From Pedobacter helvus (lineage in GTDB: Bacteria > Bacteroidota > Bacteroidia > Sphingobacteriales > Sphingobacteriaceae): 64,000 nt of DNA. This document shows, one piece after another, positions 25,344 through 34,602 of the stretch. Under the pieces are notes generated by a model that worked only from the letters and a program-made list of their open reading frames with translations, did no database searches and was not told where the DNA came from. The stretch is taken from the NCBI RefSeq assembly GCF_005925325.1, contig NZ_SRMP01000002.1, positions 62,001 through 126,000 of the forward strand, read 5' to 3'. The translations under genes were made by a program, and so were the position numbers. How positions within the stretch are numbered: position 1 is the first letter of the stretch; each line of letters opens with the position of its first letter.

Positions 25344-27263
25344 TTAATAATGATATCTCACAAAAGCTTCCATCGCTTCGTAGTCGGCTAAACCTAAATC
25401 GTCATAGATTTTCGCTGTTTCACGATTTCTGTCTTCTGCTCTTTGCCAAAATTCTCTTGGATCATCACCCGGGAAAACTGGAATATCTTTTTGCGATTGG
25501 TGTTTGAAAATAGCCAATTTTTTGCGCTCCACCTCGTTAGGGCTCAACGGAACTGCCATTTCAATTTCGTGTGGTTCGAACTCGTGCCAAGCACCGCGGT
25601 ACATCCATAACCAGCAATCTTCAACCCAAGATTCGGTGCTTTTTAATCGTCTTAAAGCTTCTACAATTAAGTTGAAACATACAATGTGAGTTCCGTGTGG
25701 ATCTTCAAAATCGCCGGCAGCAAATACTTGGTGTGGTTTTACTTTTTGAAGTAATTCCATCGTCAACTCCACATCTACATCAGAAACCGGGTTTTTCTTT
25801 ACTTTTCCAGTTTCATAAAACGGAAGGGCCATGAAATGGATATTTTCATCAGGCAATCCTGAGAAACGGGCTCCAGCAATAGCCTCACCTTTTCTGATCA
25901 AACCTTTTACCAGTTTAATCTCTTCTGTATCTACTTGGTTAGGTAATTTGTTGGCCATAAACTCACGCATTTCTTCGTAAGTTTTTCTCATGTTGCTTTG
26001 GTCTATCCCCATTTTTTCAGAGAAATCGATGTTGAACTCCACGAAACGTAATACATCATCGTCCCAAACAGCGGTATTACCAGAAGTTTGGTAAGCAACG
26101 TGTACATCATGACCTTGGTCTGCCAACCTGATGAAAGTACCACCCATCGAAATCACATCGTCATCAGGGTGCGGAGAGAAAACAATTGCTCTTTTCTTAG
26201 CAGGGTTAGCTCTTTCTGGGCGTTGGCTGTCATCAGCATTAGGTTTGCCGCCTGGCCAGCCGGTAATGGTGTGTTGTAGTTTGTTGAAGATGTTGATGTT
26301 AATATCGTAAACGGGGCCTTGCTCTGTAGCTAACTGAGCCATACCGTTATTGTTGTAATCATCTTCAGTTAATTTAAGGATAGGTTTTTTCAAATGTCTG
26401 GCTAACCAAATTACCGCTTTACGGGTCAGTTCAGGTGTCCAATCGCAATCTCTCGCTAACCAAGGTGTATTAAACCTGGTTAAGTCTAAAGCCGCATCCT
26501 CATCTAAAATAAATTCTACATTCTCCGATAGTTGTAAGTAAGTTGCAGGAACTTCACTTGAAATTTCGCCTTCTACCGCTTTCTTAATGATCGAGGCTTT
26601 CTTTTTATTCCAAGCCATTAAGATAATTTCTTTGGCTTTGAAAATAGTACCGATACCCATGGTAATGGCCTTGGTAGGTACATTAGATTTACCACCGAAA
26701 TCGCGGGCAGCATCTCTACGGGTAAGGTCATCTAGTGTAACTAGTCGCGTTCCAGAGTTTGGTGCCGAACCTGGTTCGTTGAAACCGATGTGACCTGTAC
26801 GTCCGATACCTAAAATCTGAATATCCAGTCCGCCAACACTTTCTATTTTCTTTTCATAGTTTAAACAGAAAGCTGGAATTTCTTCAAGACTTAGGGTTCC
26901 GTCCGGAATGTGCACATTGCTTTTGTCTATGTCGATATGATTGAAAAGGTTTTCATTCATAAAGTGAACATAGCTTTGTACCGAGTTAGGTTGCATTGGA
27001 TAGTACTCATCCAAATTGAAAGTGATTACATTTTTGAAGCTTAAACCTTCTTCTTTGTGTAATCTAACCAATTCTGCATAAACTGCAACTGGTGTAGCTC
27101 CTGTTGCTAAGCCTAATACTGCATTTTGGTTTTGTTGTTGTTTTTCTTTGATTAGCGAAGCGATACGGTTCGCTACATTTAGAGAAGCCTCTTTCGGATT
27201 TTTGAAAATACTTACCGGAAGCTTTTCGAACCTCGTTTCTTCTAATAGATTTAATCTTGCCAT
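25344..27263 (-). CDS. nagB: Glucosamine-6-phosphate deaminase fused to a PIG-L deacetylase-like domain
   Basis: 639 residues. Residues 1-270 are NagB: GLATGATP, TFNLDEYYP (catalytic D85 region) and GRTGHIGFNEPGS. Residues about 355-600 are a PIG-L/LmbE-type domain starting FSPHPDDD, the metal-binding signature of N-acetylglucosaminyl deacetylases. The fusion is known in Bacteroidota. The first domain turns glucosamine-6-P into fructose-6-P and ammonia. The second might supply it by removing acetyl groups, but this is inference. It is divergent from anmK, which feeds the same amino-sugar route. Confidence 0.93.
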   Translation of the reverse strand: MARLNLLEETRFEKLPVSIFKNPKEASLNVANRIASLIKEKQQQNQNAVLGLATGATPVAVYAELVRLHKEEGLSFKNVITFNLDEYYPMQPNSVQSYVHFMNENLFNHIDIDKSNVHIPDGTLSLEEIPAFCLNYEKKIESVGGLDIQILGIGRTGHIGFNEPGSAPNSGTRLVTLDDLTRRDAARDFGGKSNVPTKAITMGIGTIFKAKEIILMAWNKKKASIIKKAVEGEISSEVPATYLQLSENVEFILDEDAALDLTRFNTPWLARDCDWTPELTRKAVIWLARHLKKPILKLTEDDYNNNGMAQLATEQGPVYDININIFNKLQHTITGWPGGKPNADDSQRPERANPAKKRAIVFSPHPDDDVISMGGTFIRLADQGHDVHVAYQTSGNTAVWDDDVLRFVEFNIDFSEKMGIDQSNMRKTYEEMREFMANKLPNQVDTEEIKLVKGLIRKGEAIAGARFSGLPDENIHFMALPFYETGKVKKNPVSDVDVELTMELLQKVKPHQVFAAGDFEDPHGTHIVCFNLIVEALRRLKSTESWVEDCWLWMYRGAWHEFEPHEIEMAVPLSPNEVERKKLAIFKHQSQKDIPVFPGDDPREFWQRAEDRNRETAKIYDDLGLADYEAMEAFVRYHY

Positions 27264-27801
27264 TAATCTTTGGTTTTTATTGAACGGAGCAGTAAATATA
27301 GAATAGTAAAATGTAAAAAAAAATAGCCATTGTTTACGGTAGCAACTAGTTTTGAAGAAAAAGTGCGTTTAAAGCGTGTTTTGCATGGTTATACTTTTTA
27401 AAAAAATTAAAAAACTTTTTTGTAGAGAATTAATATTAGAACCTTCAAGCATTTGCTAGCGCTCGTATTGGTCTCAAAACGAAGTTTATTGACTTTGCTG
27501 TTTCTTTCTGTTCGAGATGTGATCAATTAAAAATTTATACCTGTTTAGTAACTGGAGCTTTAAGCAAAGATGGTGAAGAAAAAGCTAAGTTCTGTCGGGT
27601 TTGACGCTATTGTCCATATTGTGACTATTTTGTCCTTTTTTGTCGCATTTGTCGTTTGGGGTATGCTGGTTCACCGTCGGTCTACCGTCGGTCCTCCGTT
27701 CATCCTAGGTCTGTATAGTTTTATTTTTTTGCTCCTCGTGTTATTGGGATAATGTTGTTAATGCAATATTAGTTTTCCTAACTTTGAGAGATAAAACCTA
27801 G
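27264..27801. other. nagB-anmK divergent spacer with phased repeats
   Basis: 538 bp. TGTC or TGTG occurs at 27611, 27620, 27631, 27641 and 27650, about one helical turn apart. It is followed by CCGTCGGTC twice in tandem (27677-27696). A 60-codon frame (27570-27752) crosses these repeats. It encodes two hydrophobic stretches, but I regard it as doubtful. The anmK promoter lies at the right end. Confidence 0.5.
27755..27786 (+). promoter_or_regulatory. Promoter of anmK
   Basis: TTG at 27755-27757, a 21-nt gap, then TAACTTTG (27779-27786), an exact TAnnTTTG. The expected start site is near 27792, giving a leader of only about 10 nt before the ATG cluster at 27802/27805/27808. Confidence 0.6.
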
Positions 27802-29004
27802 ATGATGATGAACCAAATAGAAAACCTATACCAAAAATCAAAAAAAGAAGAAAAGTTGATCATCGGATTAATGTCGGGCACATCTATGGACGGATTAGAC
27901 ATTGCGCTAAGTTCTTTTAGTGGTAGTGGAGCTGAGACAAAAATTAAACTGCTAAAATTTAAGACAGCTGATTATACTGATAATTTTAGAAAACAGGTGA
28001 AGTCGATTTTCTCGAAACGAGAAGTTGATTTGGAAATGGTTTGTTTGATGAATGAGCAAGTGGCGCTAACACATGCCAAACTAATTAATGAAGCCATTTT
28101 GGAATGGGGTTATAAAAATGAAGCTATTGATTTCATCGCTAGCCACGGACAGACCATTTACCATGCACCGAAATCGCTTCACCAGAGAGCAGACCTGCCA
28201 AATGGGACTTTGCAAATTGGCGATGGCGATCATATTGCAGTAAATACAGGCATCATTACCTTAAGTGATTTTAGGCAAAAGCATATTGCGGCTGGTGGCG
28301 AAGGTGCTCCTTTAGCTGTGTATGGCGATTATCTGATTTTTTCTAAAAAGGATGAGGACAGAATTATGCTCAATATTGGGGGTATAGCCAACTACACTTA
28401 TTTGCCAGGAGATTTAGATGCTTCTAAGGTTTTCTCAACGGATGTTGGTCCTGGTAACACCTTGATGGATCAATATGTTCAAAAACATTTTGAAGGATTA
28501 TACTACGATAAAGATGCGGCAATTTCACAATCAGGAAAGGTAAATGAAGCGTTGTTGCAACAATTGCTTCAGAACGATTTTTTTGAGGCAGATTTTCCTA
28601 AAACTACCGGGCCAGAATTGTTTAGTTTAGACTACTTAAATCATGCTCAATCAACGTCTGATACTAATGACTTATCTAAAGAAGATGTGATGGCGACACT
28701 TTGCCATTTCTCCGCACAAGGAATAGTAGAGTCGATACAACGAGCATTAGACCAATTGTCTAAACCAGTGTTGTATTTGAGTGGTGGCGGTATGCACAAT
28801 CCTTTGCTGTTGTCACTTTTAAAAAGGGATTTGCCAGAGGTTATCTTTAAGACTACATCAGATTTGGAGATCAATCCGGATGCAAAAGAAGCGGTTTTAT
28901 TCGCTTTGTTGGCCAATGAAACTATTTGCGGAAGCCAAATTTACTTCGGCGAAAGGGAAGGTGTGCCCTCTGTTTGTATGGGTAAGATTAGTTTGCCGAA
29001 ATAA
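27802..29004 (+). CDS. anmK: Anhydro-N-acetylmuramic acid kinase
   Basis: Cleaves and phosphorylates 1,6-anhydroMurNAc to MurNAc-6-P during cell-wall recycling. 400 residues. The ASKHA-type phosphate loop is GLMSGTSMDGLD (about 22-33); 'SHGQTIYH', 'GDGDHIAVNTG', 'STDVGPGNTLMD' and 'LSGGGMHN' are the family blocks. Three ATG codons overlap at the start (27802, 27805, 27808). With nagB opposite it forms an amino-sugar recycling pair. Confidence 0.95.
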   Translation: MMMNQIENLYQKSKKEEKLIIGLMSGTSMDGLDIALSSFSGSGAETKIKLLKFKTADYTDNFRKQVKSIFSKREVDLEMVCLMNEQVALTHAKLINEAILEWGYKNEAIDFIASHGQTIYHAPKSLHQRADLPNGTLQIGDGDHIAVNTGIITLSDFRQKHIAAGGEGAPLAVYGDYLIFSKKDEDRIMLNIGGIANYTYLPGDLDASKVFSTDVGPGNTLMDQYVQKHFEGLYYDKDAAISQSGKVNEALLQQLLQNDFFEADFPKTTGPELFSLDYLNHAQSTSDTNDLSKEDVMATLCHFSAQGIVESIQRALDQLSKPVLYLSGGGMHNPLLLSLLKRDLPEVIFKTTSDLEINPDAKEAVLFALLANETICGSQIYFGEREGVPSVCMGKISLPK

Positions 29005-29068
29005 AAATTTATTTTTAGTTCGCTGTTTTGCAGCTTAATGCAAATAAATGCTGATATTTATTTTAAAC

Positions 29069-29103
29069 TTGATGATAATCAGGTCTAAAACAGCATATAT
29101 TTG
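29069..29103 (+). promoter_or_regulatory. Candidate promoter of SusCD locus 1
   Basis: TATATTTG at 29096-29103 matches the -7 consensus exactly. TTG at 29069-29071 is 24 nt upstream, slightly farther than usual. The box overlaps the TTG at 29101 that could be mistaken for a start codon, which supports the ATG at 29134. Confidence 0.5.
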
Positions 29104-29133
29104 CTGCAACTAACCATTTATTTCACATCAGAT

Positions 29134-32100
29134 ATGAAGAAACTCTACACTTCATGGCATTCTAATTTGAGGATACTCAGCATGGTGCCAATCTTTTTGC
29201 TGTTGTTTATCACGGCAAATGCACAAACCAATCGTTACGTAATTACAGGTAAGGTTACCGAAGATGCTACAAAATCACCCATTCCCGGAGCAGGAATAAA
29301 GGTACAGGGAACCAGTTTTGCTGTTGCTGCAAATAGCGATGGTAGCTACTCTCTTACAGCTAATCTAGCTCCTGGCAGTTACCAAGTGGCGGTAACATTT
29401 ATTGGTTACAAAACAGCTACAAAGCAAATTACCTTGGGTAGTAATACTAGCATTACTGCAGATTTTTCTCTCGCACAAGATGCAATGGGATTGGATGAGG
29501 TGATCGTAACTGGTACATCGCAAGGAACTACAAGAAAGCAATTGGGTAACTATATCACTTCGGTAAAGGGAGATGATTTAAACAAAGCACCTAGCGGCAA
29601 TGTGCTGTCTTCAATGCAAGGTAAAGTTGCCGGTGCGCAGATCAGCCAAAACTCAGGTGATCCTGCCGGAGGTATGTCGGTTAAACTTCGTGGTATTAGT
29701 TCTGCTAACTCTTCTACCGAGCCTTTGTATATCATTGATGGGGTAATCGTGAACAACTCAACAACCAGAGTAACCAATACAACAGGTAATTACGATGGCG
29801 CTAATTTTGTTGGAAGTATTGGCCAGAATAGAATGGTAGATATCAATCCAGCAGATATCGAAAGAGTAGAGGTTTTAAATGGAGCTTCGGCAGCGGCTAT
29901 CTACGGATCGAGAGCTAATGCTGGTGTAATCCAAATCTTCACCAAAAAAGGTGTTGCGGGTAAAACTCAGGTGAGTTTCAACTCTAATTTTACGATTAGC
30001 GAATTGCGTAAGAAGATTGAGGTAAACCAATCGCCAGTTAAATTTGGAGGTAGTGTTGATGTGTTGACACAGGATGTAATTGCAACGCCTTTAGCAACAA
30101 CAACTAGTCCGGTCACTCGTTACGATTATCAAGATTATATTTTTAGAACAGGTGTAGGTACAGATAATAATTTATCTATTTCTGGTGGTAATGAAAACAC
30201 AAAAGTGTATTCTTCTTTTGGTTATTTTAATAATCAAGGTATCATTAAAAACACCGATTTTAGAAAATATAACTTCAGAACTAACTTAGATCAAAAATTA
30301 AATAGCTGGGCAAGCTTATCTGCTGGCTTAAACTATATCAAGAGTGCAGCTAACGAGAAGCCAGATGGTAACTCCTTTTTCTCGCCAATGAATTCGGTAA
30401 CCATTATCGGTAACTTCCATGATATTTGGAGGAGAGATGCGAGTGGTAACTTAATGGCTGTTGGAGAAAGAGGCCGAGTAAACCCAGTTTCTGTTATTGA
30501 AGATATCAAACAAAGACAAGAAGTAGATCGGATTATTGCTAATTCTACGTTGAAGTTAACTCCTATTAAAAACTTAACTGTCGATCTTACCTTAGGTGTA
30601 GATAATTCATCACAAAACGGAACGACTTATATCCCTCCCTATACTTACAACGTAAATCCGGATTTTTTTGGTGGAGGAACTGGAATTGATGCAACTAGAA
30701 ATGGATATACCAGTGCTGCAACTAATAAGGCGTTCATGTTTAATAATGAGATCAATGCAACCTATCAAGCCAAAATCTCCGATTTGTTAACTTCAGTAAC
30801 ACAGGTTGGTTATTCTTATCAATATGAGAAAAGCCAATATGGATTACTTCAAGGTAGAGGTTTGGCACCGAAAATTAGAACGGTAAATGGTGCGTCAACA
30901 CTTTTACCAAGTGCTGATGTGAGAACAGAATTGTCTATTGCAGGAGCTTATGTACAACAAAACTTCAAGTATAAAGATCATTTATTTGTAACAGGCGCTT
31001 TACGTATGGATGAGTCATCTGTTTTTGGAAAGGATAACAGAAACCAACTTTATGTGAAAGCTAGTTTGAGTTATGTTTTATCTTCTGCAGACTACTGGAA
31101 GAAAACTAATCTTTCATCTTGGTGGAACACATTTAAGTTGAGAGCAGCTTACGGGCAATCAGGTAACTTAACAGGTATTGGCCCTTACGATCGCATCAAT
31201 GGTTATAACGGTCAAGCTTTCTTAGGATATTCTTCGTTATTCAGCAGTTTTCAGCTAGCTAACGAAAATGTAAAACCTGAAAGACAAGATGAGCTAGAGA
31301 TCGGTACAGATTTAGGTTTCTTGCAAAATAGATTAACCTTGAGTGCTAACTATTACAATAAGAAAGTAAAAGACCTATTATTGGCACAAGTTATTGCACC
31401 TACCGAGGGCTACACTAGCTTCTTAAATAATATTGGTTCGCTAAAAAATACCGGTTTTGAAATTGTTTTGGGTGGTACGCCGTTAAAAACAGAGAATTTT
31501 AGTTGGAATACTTCAGTAATCTATAATCGAAATAGAAACGAAGCTTACAATATTGGCGCTATGAGGTTATTGAGTACAAATCCTGGTGCCCCAGTAGCAA
31601 TCATCGATGGTAAGCCACTAGGCGTTTTCTACGGAACTTATTTTGCTAGAAACGAGGATGGAAGCTTGGTAACTAATGCAGCCGGTATTCCACAACAGGC
31701 AAAAGCCGCTAATGGCGATCCATTGAGAAAAGTTCTTGGCGATCCTAACCCAGATTTCAATTGGTCTTTCGTGAACGATTTTAACTATAAAAGATTTGGG
31801 CTACGTGTTCAGTTAGATGGTGTGCAAGGCGGAGATGTTTGGAATGCGGATTGGAGAACGAGACAAGGTGTAGGCAATGGTAAAGTGGCAGAGCAGGAAC
31901 AAATGGGCTTATTACCTAGAGGTTATGTAGCTGGAGTTTATGCTATTGAGGAGTGGAGAATTGATGACGGTTCTTTTGTGAAGTTGAGAGAGATCTCTTT
32001 AAGCTACAACATTGGTAAAGTAAAATCTATTAGCAATATGACTGTAGTTTTGAGTGGTAGAAACTTGATTTCTTGGGATAATTATAAAGGATATGATCCT

Positions 32101-32202
32101 GAATTAAATTCTGCAGGTCAGTCTACTATTCTTAGAAATATAGATTTTGGTTCGGTGCCAATTCCGAGAACGTTTAGCTTAGGTTTACAGGTTAAATTTT
32201 AA
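29134..32202 (+). CDS. SusC/RagA-type TonB-linked outer-membrane protein 1
   Basis: 1022 residues from the ATG at 29134. A signal peptide ends TANAQ, then comes a carboxypeptidase-regulatory-like domain (VTEDATKSPIPGAGIKVQGT), a TonB-box-like segment 'LDEVIVTGTSQGTTRKQLG', and a plug with 'YIIDGVIVNNS' and 'DIERVEVLNGASAAAIYGSR'. A 22-strand-type barrel closes 'IPRTFSLGLQVKF'. Imports an oligomeric nutrient together with the SusD partner 17 nt downstream. No glycoside hydrolase adjoins, so the substrate class (glycan or peptide) is open. Confidence 0.93.
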   Translation: MKKLYTSWHSNLRILSMVPIFLLLFITANAQTNRYVITGKVTEDATKSPIPGAGIKVQGTSFAVAANSDGSYSLTANLAPGSYQVAVTFIGYKTATKQITLGSNTSITADFSLAQDAMGLDEVIVTGTSQGTTRKQLGNYITSVKGDDLNKAPSGNVLSSMQGKVAGAQISQNSGDPAGGMSVKLRGISSANSSTEPLYIIDGVIVNNSTTRVTNTTGNYDGANFVGSIGQNRMVDINPADIERVEVLNGASAAAIYGSRANAGVIQIFTKKGVAGKTQVSFNSNFTISELRKKIEVNQSPVKFGGSVDVLTQDVIATPLATTTSPVTRYDYQDYIFRTGVGTDNNLSISGGNENTKVYSSFGYFNNQGIIKNTDFRKYNFRTNLDQKLNSWASLSAGLNYIKSAANEKPDGNSFFSPMNSVTIIGNFHDIWRRDASGNLMAVGERGRVNPVSVIEDIKQRQEVDRIIANSTLKLTPIKNLTVDLTLGVDNSSQNGTTYIPPYTYNVNPDFFGGGTGIDATRNGYTSAATNKAFMFNNEINATYQAKISDLLTSVTQVGYSYQYEKSQYGLLQGRGLAPKIRTVNGASTLLPSADVRTELSIAGAYVQQNFKYKDHLFVTGALRMDESSVFGKDNRNQLYVKASLSYVLSSADYWKKTNLSSWWNTFKLRAAYGQSGNLTGIGPYDRINGYNGQAFLGYSSLFSSFQLANENVKPERQDELEIGTDLGFLQNRLTLSANYYNKKVKDLLLAQVIAPTEGYTSFLNNIGSLKNTGFEIVLGGTPLKTENFSWNTSVIYNRNRNEAYNIGAMRLLSTNPGAPVAIIDGKPLGVFYGTYFARNEDGSLVTNAAGIPQQAKAANGDPLRKVLGDPNPDFNWSFVNDFNYKRFGLRVQLDGVQGGDVWNADWRTRQGVGNGKVAEQEQMGLLPRGYVAGVYAIEEWRIDDGSFVKLREISLSYNIGKVKSISNMTVVLSGRNLISWDNYKGYDPELNSAGQSTILRNIDFGSVPIPRTFSLGLQVKF

Positions 32203-32219
32203 TGGTTTAAGGAGAGAAA

Positions 32220-33566
32220 ATGATGAAAAATTTTAAGAAAAAATCAATATATATCGCTTGCGGACTGTTAGGGATTGCAAGTTTAGCTACATCTTGTAAA
32301 AAAGATTTTGAAGATCCATCTAGAGCTAGCATAGACGTGGCTTTAGGTTCAAGTCAAGCGCTATCGGCTGTAGCAACAGGTATTCAGCGCACTTATACTT
32401 TGAATAGAACTGGGGTTATATTTAACGCAGTAGCAACTTCTGGATTTTCTAGTAACGAACTGATTTTGTTAAATGCTGGTAATATCCCAGAATTACAGTT
32501 AAGCACTGGCGGCACCGCCGTGGATGCGACAAATTCAATTTTGTTTAATATGTGGGCTTCTTCGTTTAAGGTAATTGATGAAAGCAATAAAGTAATTGCT
32601 GGTGCTGAAGCTTTAGGCGATAAAGGTTATGCAGCTGGTTTAATAGGGTACGTAACCATCTTTAAAGCCCTTTCATTGGGAACAATCTCTTCTTTTTGGG
32701 AAAAGGTTCCAGTTACCATAGGAAAGAATGTTCCTTTTGTAGATAGAAAGGATGGTTACAAAGCGGCAATTGCGGCGATAGATAATGCTTTAGCAAAAAT
32801 AGCTGCTAATCCTATTCCTAGTCAGTTTAACGTTACGGTTTCAAATCTAAATATTGTAAATGCTTTGCATGCGTTAAAAGCTAGATATGCGTTGTTTTCG
32901 GAGCAATATCCACTAGCATTGGCAGAAGCTAATTTAGTTACCATTCCAACAACTATGCCCACTAATTCGTCTGCTCCAGTTGCTACAGATGCATCTGCTT
33001 TTCGTTTTGATGCGGCGAACTTCAATATATTGAACAATATTATCTCGTCTAATAATGTTTTTCAGCCCACCAACGTAAACTTAGGCTTAACAGGGACCCT
33101 AGCGCCAGACCCAACAGATAAACGAATTGCTTTCTATACAAAGTGGGAGGCCACCGGAACTAACCCTGCTACATTAAGAATGAAAGGTTTTTCGGAAACT
33201 CCTACAACGCCAATTCCTGTATTCTTGCCAGGAGAAATAATGTTGATAAAAGCAGAGGCTTATGCTCGTCAGGCTACTCCAGATTTAAACAATTCTTTAA
33301 TTGAGTTGAATAAAGTGATCACCAAGACCAATGATATTTTTGGGGTTAATGCAGGAATGACTGCCTTAGCTGGTCCATTTACTCAAACTGAATTATTAGA
33401 GCGGATTTACAAAAATAGATGTATCGAGCTTTTTGCATCAGGTTTTAAACTGGAAGATATGCGTAGGTTTGGCAGACCACAATCAGAAATGAAACGTAGT
33501 TTTATGCCTTATCCTTTCCAAGAAAGAGATAATAATCCAAATACACCGGCAAATCCGGCATTTTAA
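32220..33566 (+). CDS. SusD/RagB-type surface lipoprotein 1
   Basis: 448 residues. Lipobox LATSC (Cys at about 26) followed by KKDFEDPS. The C-terminal 'ELLERIYKNRCIELFASGFKLEDMRRFGRP' is the RagB/SusD helix-and-RRF signature, and 'EIMLIKAEAYAR' is the TPR-like helix. It caps SusC 1 and binds the substrate at the cell surface. Two overlapping ATGs open the frame. It ends at a strong bidirectional terminator. Confidence 0.92.
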   Translation: MMKNFKKKSIYIACGLLGIASLATSCKKDFEDPSRASIDVALGSSQALSAVATGIQRTYTLNRTGVIFNAVATSGFSSNELILLNAGNIPELQLSTGGTAVDATNSILFNMWASSFKVIDESNKVIAGAEALGDKGYAAGLIGYVTIFKALSLGTISSFWEKVPVTIGKNVPFVDRKDGYKAAIAAIDNALAKIAANPIPSQFNVTVSNLNIVNALHALKARYALFSEQYPLALAEANLVTIPTTMPTNSSAPVATDASAFRFDAANFNILNNIISSNNVFQPTNVNLGLTGTLAPDPTDKRIAFYTKWEATGTNPATLRMKGFSETPTTPIPVFLPGEIMLIKAEAYARQATPDLNNSLIELNKVITKTNDIFGVNAGMTALAGPFTQTELLERIYKNRCIELFASGFKLEDMRRFGRPQSEMKRSFMPYPFQERDNNPNTPANPAF

Positions 33567-33567
33567 A

Positions 33568-33600
33568 ACAAAGAAGGAGGCTTTAAGCCTCCTTCTTTGT
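33568..33600. terminator. Bidirectional terminator between SusCD 1 and the DeoR gene
   Basis: A perfect 16-bp stem (33568-33583 with 33585-33600; in practice the loop is 3-5 nt) with A and T tracts outside. It overlaps the end of the opposing regulator gene closely. Confidence 0.88.
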
Positions 33601-33601
33601 T

Positions 33602-34348
33602 TTATATGATTTGTAGATCCTTTGTTTGATAAGCGACTAAGATTTCATCGTGAGGCTCTAATTCGGTAATCAAATATTTGATGGTGTCTAAGCCAGCTAC
33701 TTTTAACCTTAGTGTAGTGCCCAGTTTTTCCGAAATACACAGCACAGCAGTTTTTTTCGAAGAAGCAATCATGGCCTTCTTCAACTGGTTAATTTCCCAA
33801 TCGGTATCTGTAACTCCATCTGTTGGGTGCATGGCGCTAGTTCCCATTAAGCATAAATCAGCTCTAATATCTGCCAGTTGGCTAATTACGTGACCGCCAT
33901 AGCTAATTTGGGAGTTTTTAGAAAACAGCCCACCAATAAGAATTACTTCTATTTTTTCGTATTTAGCCAGCTCTACAGCAACCAGTGGACTAATGGTGAT
34001 AAATGTTGCATGAAGATGTTGTGGCAATTGTTTTGCTAGTTCAATTACTGTTGTACCACCACCCGTTAGTACCACCATGCCGTCTTTGATTAAAGAAGCT
34101 GTTTTTTTTGCTATAGTAATCTTTGCGTCTTTCGCATAAACCTTGCTATCGTCAAAAGATGATTGATAAGATTTAGAAAGTGCACCTCCGTGAACTTTAT
34201 TTAAAAGATTATCGTCAGCAAGTTCTTGCAGATCTCTTCTGATGGTATCTTCTGATACATTTAATAACTCTACCAAATCTGAACTTAACACACGGTTGTG
34301 TAAGTTAATTTGGCGCATGATCATATTGTGGCGTTCTTTTTTTAGCAT
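33602..34348 (-). CDS. DeoR/GlpR-family transcriptional regulator
   Basis: 248 residues. N-terminal DeoR helix-turn-helix (LSSDLVELLNVSEDTIRRDL, about 18-37) with the wing 'NKVHGGA'. A C-terminal sugar-phosphate sensor domain (DeoRC) shows 'VVLTGGGTTVIELAKQLP' and 'LCLMGTSAMHPTDGVTD'. These regulators respond to sugar phosphates. It lies between SusCD loci 1 and 2 and is divergent from locus 2, so control of locus 2 and perhaps of the amino-sugar genes is plausible but not shown. Confidence 0.9.
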   Translation of the reverse strand: MLKKERHNMIMRQINLHNRVLSSDLVELLNVSEDTIRRDLQELADDNLLNKVHGGALSKSYQSSFDDSKVYAKDAKITIAKKTASLIKDGMVVLTGGGTTVIELAKQLPQHLHATFITISPLVAVELAKYEKIEVILIGGLFSKNSQISYGGHVISQLADIRADLCLMGTSAMHPTDGVTDTDWEINQLKKAMIASSKKTAVLCISEKLGTTLRLKVAGLDTIKYLITELEPHDEILVAYQTKDLQII

Positions 34349-34493
34349 TTAATTATAAATAGTGTTTGAGATGTAAGGTAGTAAAAATATTTTTTTCTAT
34401 CACAGACTGATTTCAACAAACTGAAGTGAATGCGGATTTTTGCGGAGTTTGGTCTGGAATTAATTATTTTTTGTTAAAATTTTGTTAAATTTT

Positions 34494-34602
34494 CTTTTTT
34501 TACTGAAAAACAATTGATTATATTTACTAAAACATAATTGCTGCGTATATCTGCGGCTTTTTTGTCAACCAACAAAATAACTAATAACTAAAACAAACTT
34601 TT
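34494..34602 (+). promoter_or_regulatory. Conserved leader of SusCD locus 2
   Basis: Shares with the region before SusC 3 an ACTGAAAAACAA block, a TATATTTAC block (34519-34527), a CGTAT...TGCGG motif followed by six T, and CCAACAAAATAACTA just before the ATG. It is probably promoter plus 5' leader. The G/C motif with its T run may act in RNA. Confidence 0.55.

Noticed and set aside
27570..27752. 60-residue ORF with two hydrophobic stretches
   Set aside because: It runs through phased TGTC and tandem CCGTCGGTC repeats, the anmK promoter lies downstream of it, and its composition follows the repeats. Kept only as a doubtful note.
29101..29133. TTG start for SusC 1
   Set aside because: The TTG is part of a perfect TATATTTG -7 box; the ATG at 29134 opens a clean signal peptide.
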